Source: Xanthobacteraceae bacterium
GTDB taxonomy: Bacteria; Pseudomonadota; Alphaproteobacteria; Rhizobiales; Xanthobacteraceae
DNA: 11,082 nucleotides
NCBI GenBank assembly: GCA_030040825.1
Contig: JASHSY010000247.1
Coordinates: 1 to 11,082 of the forward strand
Direction: 5' to 3'
The notes beneath the pieces were generated by a model. That model was given only the letters and a program-made list of their open reading frames with translations, was not told the DNA's origin and searched no databases. Numbering within the stretch: the stretch's first letter is position 1; the number at the start of each line of letters is the position of its first letter. Shown one piece after another: positions 1 through 6,608 of the stretch. The translations under genes and the position numbers were made by a program.

Positions 1-340
1 GCGTTAGCGGTGAATTCATCCGCCAGAACGGGCCCAACTGGCTGGCGTCGGTTTCGGTTTGACCACGATCTCCGTTGTTAAGAAGGCAGACGAGCGCCGA
101 GAAACCAAGCGTGCCGGACATCAGCACTGCCTCGTTATGATTTTCGTTCGTGTGTTGGCCGATCGCATTGACGTATGCGGCCGCGCTCTGAAGCTCCTGC
201 TCGGTCAATTTCACCTCGCGCGCAAAATCGTGCAGGTGGCGGACCAAGGCGGACATGATCTCGCGAAAACGCGGATTGGGCGCGCCTTGAAGCTCGCTCA
301 GCACGGCTTTAGTGACGTCCGCCTGGGTTTCGATAATCAT
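1..340 (-). CDS. Intradiol ring-cleavage dioxygenase, catechol/hydroxyquinol 1,2-dioxygenase type (N-terminal part; C-terminus beyond window)
   Basis: Only the first 113 codons are present; the gene runs off the left edge. The product begins MIIETQADVTKAVLSEL and contains NPRFREIMSALVRHLHDFAREV and, further on, HNEAVLMSGTLGFSALVCLL and GPFWRMNSP. This is the helical N-terminal dimerisation domain that precedes the catalytic beta-sandwich in catechol, chlorocatechol and hydroxyquinol 1,2-dioxygenases. These are non-haem Fe(III) enzymes that open aromatic rings to muconates or maleylacetate. The iron-binding Tyr/His residues lie in the missing part, so the substrate cannot be decided; hydroxyquinol is a guess from remembered similarity. 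The ATG at 338-340 is chosen because a GGAGCGGA sequence sits just upstream on the minus strand; an overlapping ATG four bases earlier is out of frame. It follows the DUF1489 gene after 84 nt and probably has its own promoter. Confidence 0.85.
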   Translation of the reverse strand, partial: MIIETQADVTKAVLSELQGAPNPRFREIMSALVRHLHDFAREVKLTEQELQSAAAYVNAIGQHTNENHNEAVLMSGTLGFSALVCLLNNGDRGQTETDASQLGPFWRMNSPLT

Positions 341-380
341 TCATTCCGCTCCCGCATCCACGCGCGTGCCGTTTTGTCGA

Positions 381-400
381 ATTGTATGGGAACGATACAA
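381..400 (-). promoter_or_regulatory. Candidate promoter/operator for the dioxygenase gene (6-bp inverted repeat over a -10-like hexamer)
   Basis: On the minus strand TTGTAT and ATACAA form a perfect 6-bp inverted repeat separated by 7 nt (382-400). Its downstream arm contains TACAAT (386-381), one base from the sigma-70-type -10 consensus. It lies about 41 nt upstream of the dioxygenase ATG, a normal distance for a transcription start plus leader. No convincing -35 is seen, which would fit a promoter needing an activator. An operator over the -10 would suit a GntR-, MarR- or TetR-type repressor, but no regulator gene is in the window. Function is inferred from position and symmetry only. Confidence 0.4.
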
Positions 401-424
401 GGCGCGCCACGTCCCGCCGGCGGT

Positions 425-862
425 TTACATCAGACCGAGTTCTCGCAGTTCGCGCCGCATTTTCTCGGGCATAGCCGCGGCGCCGGGCGCCGCCTGGTCG
501 AGGTCGGCGGGTGCGTCCTTCGCCGCGAGGTAACGCCAGCCCTGGAAGGCACGAAATGGACGGGGTGCGACCAGGACGACTTTGCGATCAAGCACAAGGC
601 CGCAACGACCCACGCCGTCCTTGTCGCGAAATGGGCGCACGTCACGTATCCTTTGCCGGCAGGCGATCTCACCGCGGATGACCCAATAGAGTGAGCCGCC
701 GTCGGTGAGTTCCACGGCACGTTTGGGGACCATGCGAGTGCGATGAACGTGTTCGGGCTTTTCGCCGCGCTTGCGTTTGTCCTTGAGCTTTTGCGCAATC
801 CAATTTTCGAGGTCGCGAACCGAGTCGGCGCCGACACAAAGCTTGATGAGATGCAGCGGCAT
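425..862 (-). CDS. DUF1489 family protein
   Basis: A 145-residue protein of unknown function, matching the DUF1489 family that is widespread in Alphaproteobacteria and usually about this long. It begins MPLHLIKLCVGADSVRDLE, typical of the family, and has a basic stretch (KLKDKRKRGEK, near residues 25-35) followed by a conserved-looking core with R.MPKRAxEL-like and GGSLYWVIRGEIACRQ segments. It has no signal peptide or membrane segment and two to three cysteines, so it is presumably cytoplasmic. The ATG at 860-862 lies only 9 nt after the stop of the biotin carboxylase gene, without a clear Shine-Dalgarno sequence. That suggests translation coupled to the upstream gene in one operon. The C-terminal 30 residues are Ala/Pro-rich and end in a basic RRELREL helix. 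No biochemical role is known to me. Confidence 0.88.
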   Translation of the reverse strand: MPLHLIKLCVGADSVRDLENWIAQKLKDKRKRGEKPEHVHRTRMVPKRAVELTDGGSLYWVIRGEIACRQRIRDVRPFRDKDGVGRCGLVLDRKVVLVAPRPFRAFQGWRYLAAKDAPADLDQAAPGAAAMPEKMRRELRELGLM

Positions 863-871
863 ACTTGCAGA

Positions 872-2818
872 CTAGACCGCATCGGGGCGCCCGATCAGCA
901 TGATCTGGGCGCCTTCCACAACTTGCTGACCGGCTGCGACTACAAGCTCCGCCACGCTGCCGGCGAACGGTGCGCGTAATGTATGCTCCATCTTCATTGC
1001 TTCAATCACCGCAAGCCGCTGCCCGGCCGTAACCGCGTCGCCCTTGCCGACGAAAAGTTCCAGCACTTTGCCGTGCATGGGCGCCTTGATCACACCGTCA
1101 CCGGCGCCTCCATGGCTTGCGGCGACCGAAACATCGCGTACTTGGACGCGGGTCTGGCGACCATGGCGCAGGACGAAAACCGTGTCCTTACCGTCAAATA
1201 CATTCGCGTCGGTTGCCGGGGACATCCCACCGACCGTGACTGTCGCTCCATCTCCATCATAATCGACTACTGCGTCGGCATTCTCACTGTCTATGAGCAG
1301 TGGGACTTCGATCGAACGCGGACGGCCAAGTTGAAATCCGTCGCGGGCGTTCCACGGCGAATCGGGTTCGGCATCGTCTCCCGCTGCCGAGTTGCTATCC
1401 CGCGCGAGCAGATGCGTGAAGCCGGCCGCTGCGGCCGCATAGTCCGGACCGCGCGACTCAGCGCCCAGTGTTGCGAGATTACGATCGATATAACCGGTAT
1501 CGACCTTTCCATCGCGGAACGCACGTGCACGGCAAAGTGCGCCGAGAAAGGCCAGGTTGCTGCGGACTCCAGCGATGAGCGTGCGATCGATTGCACCGGC
1601 CATCCGGTCGAGGGCCGCCTCCCGGCCCGGTGCATGGGTAATGATCTTGGCGATCATCGGATCGTAAAACGGGGTTACTTCGCCGCCTGCTTCAACGCCG
1701 CTTTCCACCCGGACATCGGCCGGAAACTCAAGTCCGACAATCCTGCCTGTTGATGGCAGAAACCCGTGCTCGGGATCTTCGGCATAGACGCGCGCCTCGA
1801 CAGCATGACCGTCGAAGCGGACCTCATTCTGGACAAGCGGCAGTTTCTCCCCGGCAGCGACGCGAAATTGCCATTCAACGAGATCAAGGCCGGTGATCGC
1901 CTCGGTCACCGGATGCTCGACTTGAAGTCGCGTGTTCATCTCGATGAACCAAAAAGCATCCGAACGCAGCCCCTTGGTGCCATCGGCCACGAACTCGACC
2001 GTCCCGGCGCCGGCATAGCCGACCGCCTTGGCCGCCTCGACTGCGGCGGTACCCATCTCCTGGCGCAGCTTTTCGGTCATGCCGGGCGCGGGAGATTCTT
2101 CGATCACCTTTTGGTGCCTGCGTTGCAGCGAGCAATCTCGCTCACCGAGGTAAATGGTGTTGCCGTCCTTGTCGGCGAAAATCTGGATTTCGATGTGCCG
2201 AGGCGCCGAGACGTATTTCTCGATTAAAACCCGGCCCGAGCCGAACGCCGCGGCAACCTCGCGTACGGCGCCTTGGAGGGCCGCATCAAAGTCGGCGGCA
2301 CGATCGATCCGGCGCAGTCCGCGGCCGCCGCCGCCCGCCGCCGGTTTGAGCAAAACCGGATAGCCGATCGCATCGGCCTGCTGCTTGAGAAATTTTGCGT
2401 CCTGTCGCTCGCCGTGATAGCCGGGCACAATTGGGACGCCGGCTTTTTCCATCAGAGCCTTGGCACGATCCTTAAGGCCCATGGCGCGGATCGCCGATGC
2501 CGGCGGACCGACGAACACGAGACCGGCCTGCACGCAAGCCTCGGCAAAATCGCCGCTTTCAGACAGGAAGCCGTAGCCGGGGTGAACGCACTCGGCCCCG
2601 GCGATCTTTGCGGCTTCAATCAGTCGTTTGACGTTGAGATAGCTGTCGCGCGGTTCCGCGGAGCCGATCGGGTAGGACTCGTCGCATACGCGGCGGTGCA
2701 GCGCGTGCACGTCAGCAGCCGAATAGACGGCAATCGTGCGCATACCGAGCCGTTTGGCCGTGCGCGCGATCCGACAAGCAATTTCGCCGCGATTGGCGAT
2801 GAGGACAGACTTGAACAT
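872..2818 (-). CDS. mccA: Biotin-dependent acyl-CoA carboxylase alpha subunit (biotin carboxylase + BCCP), probably 3-methylcrotonyl-CoA carboxylase
   Basis: A 648-residue subunit that carboxylates its own biotin with ATP and bicarbonate, for transfer to an acyl-CoA by a separate beta subunit. In leucine breakdown the substrate is 3-methylcrotonyl-CoA. Residues 1-450 form the biotin carboxylase: N-terminal KSVLIANRGEIACRI; ATP-grasp Lys158 followed by GGGGRG (162-167); ERDCSLQRRHQK (226-237); and EMNTRLQVEH (293-302), in which Glu301, Arg297 and the later Arg343 align with E. coli AccC Glu296, Arg292 and Arg338. Residues 455-570 are the less conserved linker/BT region. Residues 575-645 form the biotinyl domain with EAMKM, biotinyl-Lys609. 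Length and fusion fit methylcrotonyl- or propionyl-CoA carboxylase rather than AccC. The DESYPIG segment and the short linker favour methylcrotonyl, but the substrate is an inference because no beta subunit is present. The start at 2818 is chosen because the protein then begins MFKSVLIANRGE like the family; 64 more codons are open upstream but overlap the preceding gene. Confidence 0.93.
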   Translation of the reverse strand: MFKSVLIANRGEIACRIARTAKRLGMRTIAVYSAADVHALHRRVCDESYPIGSAEPRDSYLNVKRLIEAAKIAGAECVHPGYGFLSESGDFAEACVQAGLVFVGPPASAIRAMGLKDRAKALMEKAGVPIVPGYHGERQDAKFLKQQADAIGYPVLLKPAAGGGGRGLRRIDRAADFDAALQGAVREVAAAFGSGRVLIEKYVSAPRHIEIQIFADKDGNTIYLGERDCSLQRRHQKVIEESPAPGMTEKLRQEMGTAAVEAAKAVGYAGAGTVEFVADGTKGLRSDAFWFIEMNTRLQVEHPVTEAITGLDLVEWQFRVAAGEKLPLVQNEVRFDGHAVEARVYAEDPEHGFLPSTGRIVGLEFPADVRVESGVEAGGEVTPFYDPMIAKIITHAPGREAALDRMAGAIDRTLIAGVRSNLAFLGALCRARAFRDGKVDTGYIDRNLATLGAESRGPDYAAAAAGFTHLLARDSNSAAGDDAEPDSPWNARDGFQLGRPRSIEVPLLIDSENADAVVDYDGDGATVTVGGMSPATDANVFDGKDTVFVLRHGRQTRVQVRDVSVAASHGGAGDGVIKAPMHGKVLELFVGKGDAVTAGQRLAVIEAMKMEHTLRAPFAGSVAELVVAAGQQVVEGAQIMLIGRPDAV

Positions 2819-2855
2819 GACGGAAGGTTTGCCGGAGAGCGCGGCCGCCCTCAAG

Positions 2856-3929
2856 TCACTGCGTGTGTGCCACGGCAGAGGAAGGCGGACTGAGCTGTAT
2901 CGGCGCGGAACTCGCAGACTGGGCCGCCGGCTGACCGCCTGGCGCCGGCGGCACGGGCTCGGGCCATATTGGCTCAGTCGTCGTCGCTCCTGAGCCGGAC
3001 GAAGCCGCACCGTTCGCTTGCTTCCGGGAATGATGCGGCACGCTAGCTGGTGGATTCACACTGGCAGCCGCCGGTACGCCGGGCGAAGCCGGCTTTCCGG
3101 GTTCGGGATTCATGATGCTTACCGGCGGTATCGACGCCGCGCTGGGGAAATCGACATTCACGACTTTGTGCGCGCTCACCACACTCGATTGTGCGTTGGA
3201 AGACGAAGACTGCGCGCCATCGGCCGAGGCGCCATCGGACGCTGCCGCCCACACCGGAAGGTAATGTTCGAGATAGCGGTCGAGCGTCCGCGCGCTCAGA
3301 TTTTCACGCACACGACTAGCGTCGTGAAGAACAGCCAACGACTTGCAACTCTGGCTGGTACAGCCGTCGCGGGTCGCAAGCAAGTGGGCAAGAAAACCAA
3401 AACGGTCGATTTCAAGCGAATGTCGCAGCGGAGCTACAACATCGTCGATATCGGCGCTGCTGTGCTTTAAATAATTTGACATGCTTGAAAGTAGGCTCAG
3501 GCGTGCAGCGACATAGGAAGACGCCGACGCCACGCTTGCGGGAGTGGCGAATAGCGCCTTCTCGCAGGCGGCTTCCACATTCTCGCCGGCCACCCCATCA
3601 AGGCAGGCCAGCGGCGACCCAGGCGCAAGCGCTCTGGCGTTGAGTTCTTCGGCTCGCAACTCGAATGCACGGCGTTCCGCGCCCCGATTGCCGATATCTT
3701 CCCGACCGAGAAACGCCCAGACCATCACGGCGCCAAGAGCCGCAGGCATCAGGACGAGGGCAACCTGGAACGTTCGACTAGCGGGAAAAGCGAACGGCCG
3801 CCCTATGAGCGAAATGGCGACGAACGTTAGTAGCGCGGCCGCAGACCCGGCAGCCACCCAGAGTCGCAACGCCGACGTTCCCAATTCGGAATCGACGCCA
3901 AGCATCAGACCTAACCCTGTTAGGGACAC
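2856..3929 (-). CDS. Uncharacterised membrane-anchored protein with cysteine-containing middle and proline-rich tail
   Basis: A 357-residue protein I cannot assign to a named family; I believe similar hypothetical proteins exist in Bradyrhizobium relatives. Two hydrophobic helices (about 20-42 and 55-74) are followed by a soluble part. Residues 85-230 are mostly helical and hold four cysteines, Cys109, Cys122, Cys190 and Cys195, in two pairs that could form disulfides or bind metal. Residues 235-357 are low-complexity Ser/Ala/Pro sequence, probably disordered (for example PEPVPPAPGGQP near 323-334). With two helices and a short N-terminus, the soluble part would be on the same side of the membrane as the N-terminus; the side is not determined. 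The stop lies 37 nt before the carboxylase subunit, so they are probably co-transcribed. The start is a GTG with AGGAAA five nt upstream; an in-frame ATG eight codons later is an alternative. Confidence 0.72.
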   Translation of the reverse strand: MSLTGLGLMLGVDSELGTSALRLWVAAGSAAALLTFVAISLIGRPFAFPASRTFQVALVLMPAALGAVMVWAFLGREDIGNRGAERRAFELRAEELNARALAPGSPLACLDGVAGENVEAACEKALFATPASVASASSYVAARLSLLSSMSNYLKHSSADIDDVVAPLRHSLEIDRFGFLAHLLATRDGCTSQSCKSLAVLHDASRVRENLSARTLDRYLEHYLPVWAAASDGASADGAQSSSSNAQSSVVSAHKVVNVDFPSAASIPPVSIMNPEPGKPASPGVPAAASVNPPASVPHHSRKQANGAASSGSGATTTEPIWPEPVPPAPGGQPAAQSASSAPIQLSPPSSAVAHTQ

Positions 3930-3940
3930 TAAGCTTTCCT
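3930..3940 (-). promoter_or_regulatory. Ribosome binding site deciding the GTG start of the membrane protein gene
   Basis: AGGAAA (3940-3935 on the minus strand) lies 5 nt before the GTG at 3929-3927. No comparable sequence precedes the in-frame ATG at codon 9, so the GTG is preferred. Confidence 0.6.
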
Positions 3941-4017
3941 AGCGAAAGTATGACCCAGAGTACCTGGCGATACCAGTCCGCGAAAATTTGCAGACGGCTG
4001 CGCGGAACACTCAGCGT

Positions 4018-4371
4018 TTAATGCTCGACTTCCAGCTGGCTTTCTTTGGCCACGCGTTCAAAGGCTTCACCCGGATTTTTGATCCGATATTGATAGTCAT
4101 CGCCGTCTGACGGCAACAACTTGACGACCTTGTAGGATCCACTGGCGCCGGGCCGGCTGATCGGACTTGATGTGTAAAGAACCGTCTGACCGACGCGATA
4201 TTTGTGAGCCCGCAATATCGCGTTGTGCATGGTGACTTGCGCAACGGAAATCGACGCAAGCACAGTAGTAGTCGGCTCCGGCTTGCTTGAAACATGCCGT
4301 GACGCAGACTTTCGCACTACTGAACTACGGCTTGCTTTTGCAGGCCGCCTTTTCACTGAATGTTTATTCAT
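4018..4371 (-). CDS. Small basic protein with C-terminal SH3-like domain, function unknown
   Basis: A 117-residue hypothetical protein. Residues 1-50 are basic and low-complexity (HSVKRRPAKASR, RKSASRH) and probably disordered. Residues 56-113 look like a compact beta domain, with KYRVGQTVLY, then GSYKVVKLLP, then DDYQYRIKNPGEAFERVAKESQLE. This pattern (hydrophobic strand, Gly-x-Tyr-x-Val strand, QYRIK strand, ER-A-ESQL end) recalls small conserved SH3-like proteins common in Rhizobiales, from memory and without a search. No signal peptide or membrane helix is present. The ATG at 4369-4371 is preferred; a GTG three codons upstream is also open, and an internal Met48 would give only the folded domain. 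No strong Shine-Dalgarno sequence precedes either upstream start. It is 88 nt from the next gene in the same direction and 156 nt from holC, so it is probably its own transcription unit. The surrounding DNA is richer in A+T than the rest of the window. Confidence 0.68.
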   Translation of the reverse strand: MNKHSVKRRPAKASRSSVVRKSASRHVSSKPEPTTTVLASISVAQVTMHNAILRAHKYRVGQTVLYTSSPISRPGASGSYKVVKLLPSDGDDYQYRIKNPGEAFERVAKESQLEVEH

Positions 4372-4527
4372 GGAACTCACTATATAGGCAATCGGCCTCT
4401 CAGAGCAAAAATATAGTGCTGGAAAATCGCTTTTGCGATGCCCAATCTCGGCAAATGATTAAGACGAAAAGCTATTTATCTTCAGACGTATGCGTCAAGA
4501 TCTTATAGCGGAACTGCATTCGCCAAC
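4372..4527 (-). promoter_or_regulatory. AT-rich intergenic region upstream of the small SH3-like protein gene
   Basis: 156 nt between holC and the small gene, clearly richer in A+T than the flanking genes. On the minus strand several promoter-like hexamers occur: TTGACG (near 4500-4495) followed about 18 nt later by TAGCTT, a TATATT (near 4414-4409), and TTGCTC with TATATA 16 nt downstream (ending close to the ATG). None is a convincing full match, so the active promoter cannot be chosen by eye. No coding sequence is seen in it. Confidence 0.35.
4422..4439 (-). terminator. Weak intrinsic-terminator-like hairpin downstream of holC
   Basis: Read on the minus strand, ATCGC-AAAA-GCGAT forms a 5-bp stem with a 4-nt loop, followed directly by TTTT. 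It lies about 90 nt after the holC stop and before the small downstream gene. The stem is short and the U-run minimal, so it would be a poor terminator at best; Rho-dependent ending is equally possible. Confidence 0.25.
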
Positions 4528-4980
4528 TTAGCTTTGACGTCGCCAGCCGCCTTTCTCGTCTGCTTGCCAATACGTCACCTCAAAACCCGCAGACTTCGCC
4601 TCACTCCACCGAACGCGGGCTGCCTCGACAGCATCGGGATCGTCTCCGTTGAAGAGCAATACCAAGCGTTGGTAGCTGGCCGCATTTTCCGGCAGCGTCG
4701 CGCCCTCGACGAGGAAGCGCACGACAGCACCATTCGGATTATCGTCATTGGGGGTAAGCACAATCGGCTGGCGGGCAACCTCAGCATCGCGCCAGGTTCC
4801 GTGCGGCAGGAACGAATCGTCACGCCAAGTCCACAAATGCGCGTCGATCGCTTCGAGCCGCTCGTCGGAAGATGCCTGCACTACCACGCGCCAACCACGC
4901 TCCAGCGACTTCTGCAATAGTGTCGGCAACACCTGTTCCGGCGTCTGACCTTTGAGATGATAGAATAGAACTTCGGTCAT
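4528..4980 (-). CDS. holC: DNA polymerase III chi subunit
   Basis: A 150-residue protein matching HolC. It begins MTEVLFYHLKGQTPEQVLP and contains LLQKSLERGWRVVVQ, the family motif ERLEAIDAHLWTWRDDSFLPHG, and LVLLFNGDDPDAVEAAR near the C-terminus. Chi links the clamp-loader complex to single-stranded DNA-binding protein in E. coli; its partner psi is not generally recognised in Alphaproteobacteria. The chosen ATG (4978-4980) puts MTEVLFYHL at the N-terminus as in the family. The frame is open for 19 more codons to a GTG at 5035-5037, with an ATG at 5026-5028, but that extension does not look conserved and neither start has a clear Shine-Dalgarno sequence. It follows the pepA stop after 69 nt in the same direction, as in E. 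coli, so the two are probably co-transcribed. Confidence 0.92.
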   Translation of the reverse strand: MTEVLFYHLKGQTPEQVLPTLLQKSLERGWRVVVQASSDERLEAIDAHLWTWRDDSFLPHGTWRDAEVARQPIVLTPNDDNPNGAVVRFLVEGATLPENAASYQRLVLLFNGDDPDAVEAARVRWSEAKSAGFEVTYWQADEKGGWRRQS

Positions 4981-5049
4981 GCGCTGACTCGGTGCAGGAT
5001 TTCCGGGGACGGCCAGATCGTCGTTCATAAACGCCACGCAACTATAGCG

Positions 5050-6543
5050 CTAGCGCTCGTAATAATCCGCCACCAGTTGGTCGAGCAGCCGCACGCCCCA
5101 GCCGGAGCTCCAACTTTTATTGGTGTCGGTCTGAGGCGAGCCGAGAGCAGTGCCCGCGATGTCGAGATGCGCCCAAGGGGTTTTACCGACGAAGCGTTGA
5201 AGAAATTGCGCGGCGGTGATCGAGCCCGCCCAGCGCCCACCGGTATTTTTCATGTCAGCGAATTTCGAGTCGATGATCTTGTCGTATTCCGGGCCAAGCG
5301 GCATGCGCCAGACTCGCTCCCTCGTCGCTTCTCCGGCCTTCTCCAATCGCTCGACCAACCTGTCGTCGTTGGAAAACAGGCCTGCATATTCCTGTCCAAG
5401 CGCGACCATGATGGCACCGGTCAACGTCGCTAGATTGATCATGAATCTCGGTTTGAAGCGCTTGTTGACGTAATGAAGTACGTCGGCCAGCACCAGCCGG
5501 CCTTCGGCGTCGGTATTGATGACCTCGATCGTCTGTCCGGACATGCTAGTCACAATGTCGCCCGGTCTTTGCGCTTTGCCGTCCGGCATATTTTCCACCA
5601 AGCCGATCGCGCCGACGGCACTCACTCGCGCTTTCCGCGTGGCGAGCGCATGCATGAGGCCGACGACGCAGGCGGCCCCGGCCATGTCGCCTTTCATGTC
5701 CTCCATGCCGGCTGCCGGCTTGATCGAGATACCGCCGGTGTCGAAGCAGACGCCCTTGCCGACAAATGCGATCGGATTGGAGCCCCGTTTACCGCCATTC
5801 CAGCGCATGACTACAAGCTTCGATTCATGTCCGGAGCCCTGCCCGACGCCGAGCAGCGCCCCCATGCCGAGCTTGCGCATGGCCGCCACGTCGAGAACCT
5901 CGATAGCCACACCGAGCTTTCGCAGCCCCATGGCACGCCTGGCGAATTCGGCCGGATAGAGCACATTCGCTGGCTCGTTGATGAGGTCGCGTGCGATCAT
6001 GACCCCATCGGCAATGCCTTCTACCCGCCGCCAAGCCCGTTCGGCTGCCGTTGGATTCGCGCACGCGAAGTTGAGCTCGACTTTCTCTGCATGCTCTTCG
6101 CCCTCTTTGCGCTTGGTTTTGTAGCGGTCGAATCGGTAGGCGCGCAGGCGCGCGCCAAGCGCAAGCTGGGCAATCTGTTCGGCTTTGAGCGCACCACCGG
6201 CAAATTCGGCCAATATCGTCACCTCGTCGGCGACTGCCGGCACGCCGCCGACTGCCACCCCGCCAAGCCGCACAAGGTCGCGATCGCGCAAGTTGCGTTC
6301 CTTACCGGTGCCGATCACCACCAGCCTGGGTGAGTCGAGACCGGGAGGGGCGATGATGGTGAGGGTGGAGGCAATTTTGCCGGTGAAACGATCCGCGGCG
6401 GCGGCTCGGCGCTGCAAATCCGCAATCGGCGTAAGAGCCTTTTGGGTGGCCGGCCCAAATTTCAGCCCATCGTTGCAGAACGTAACAAGAACCCCACCCA
6501 CCCGATTGAACGGGGTAAAGCCGATCTTGAGACGGTCGGTCAT
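5050..6543 (-). CDS. pepA: Leucyl aminopeptidase (M17 family)
   Basis: A 497-residue cytosolic hexameric metallo-aminopeptidase that removes N-terminal amino acids from peptides; length is normal for the family. The N-terminal macro-like domain covers about 1-165 and the catalytic domain about 175-497. Two-metal ligands can be placed: Lys263 and Asp268 (GKGVCFDTGG), Asp286 (MKGDMAGAA), and Asp345 and Glu347 in the signature NTDAEGRLVLAD. Lys275 and Arg349 are the usual catalytic positions. All are shifted by seven from the E. coli numbering, so the active site is complete. The ATG at 6541-6543 has AAGGA eight nt upstream; the frame is open 29 codons further upstream but that extension is unlike the family. 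In E. coli PepA also binds DNA in carAB regulation and in Xer recombination; whether this homologue does is unknown. It is divergent from lptF and upstream of holC, an arrangement shared with E. coli. Confidence 0.97.
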   Translation of the reverse strand: MTDRLKIGFTPFNRVGGVLVTFCNDGLKFGPATQKALTPIADLQRRAAAADRFTGKIASTLTIIAPPGLDSPRLVVIGTGKERNLRDRDLVRLGGVAVGGVPAVADEVTILAEFAGGALKAEQIAQLALGARLRAYRFDRYKTKRKEGEEHAEKVELNFACANPTAAERAWRRVEGIADGVMIARDLINEPANVLYPAEFARRAMGLRKLGVAIEVLDVAAMRKLGMGALLGVGQGSGHESKLVVMRWNGGKRGSNPIAFVGKGVCFDTGGISIKPAAGMEDMKGDMAGAACVVGLMHALATRKARVSAVGAIGLVENMPDGKAQRPGDIVTSMSGQTIEVINTDAEGRLVLADVLHYVNKRFKPRFMINLATLTGAIMVALGQEYAGLFSNDDRLVERLEKAGEATRERVWRMPLGPEYDKIIDSKFADMKNTGGRWAGSITAAQFLQRFVGKTPWAHLDIAGTALGSPQTDTNKSWSSGWGVRLLDQLVADYYER

Positions 6544-6608
6544 GGTCCGGATCCTTGCTGAGCGAGGCGGCGTATTCGGCGGGACTTGTGAACCGGAGTG
6601 CGCCAGCC

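Noticed and set aside
341..424. Open frame reading into the gap before the dioxygenase, ending with a TGA just before its ATG
   Set aside because: It follows the DUF1489 TAA directly and has no start codon with a ribosome-binding site; only about 27 codons.
59..2893. Long open frames on the plus strand opposite the dioxygenase, DUF1489 and carboxylase genes (for example 59-694, 983-1753, 1766-2227, 2273-2893)
   Set aside because: They lie antisense to genes with clear family matches, their products resemble nothing, and such frames arise from high-GC codon bias.
2819..3010. 64-codon upstream extension of the carboxylase subunit
   Set aside because: It is Arg-rich, overlaps the membrane-protein gene, and family members start at MFKSVLIANRGE.
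3977..4006. TCCGCG / CGCGGA inverted repeat just downstream of the small SH3-like gene as a terminator
   Set aside because: Only 6 bp around an 18-nt loop, and no U-run follows on the minus strand.
5046..5057. 12-bp perfect palindrome AGCGCTAGCGCT over the pepA stop codon
   Set aside because: No loop, no nearby second copy noticed and partly coding; simple alternating GC sequence makes chance likely.
5473..6333. 286-codon plus-strand open frame antisense to pepA
   Set aside because: It is fully covered by pepA with an intact active site, and its product is His/Arg-rich with no recognisable domain or good ribosome-binding site.
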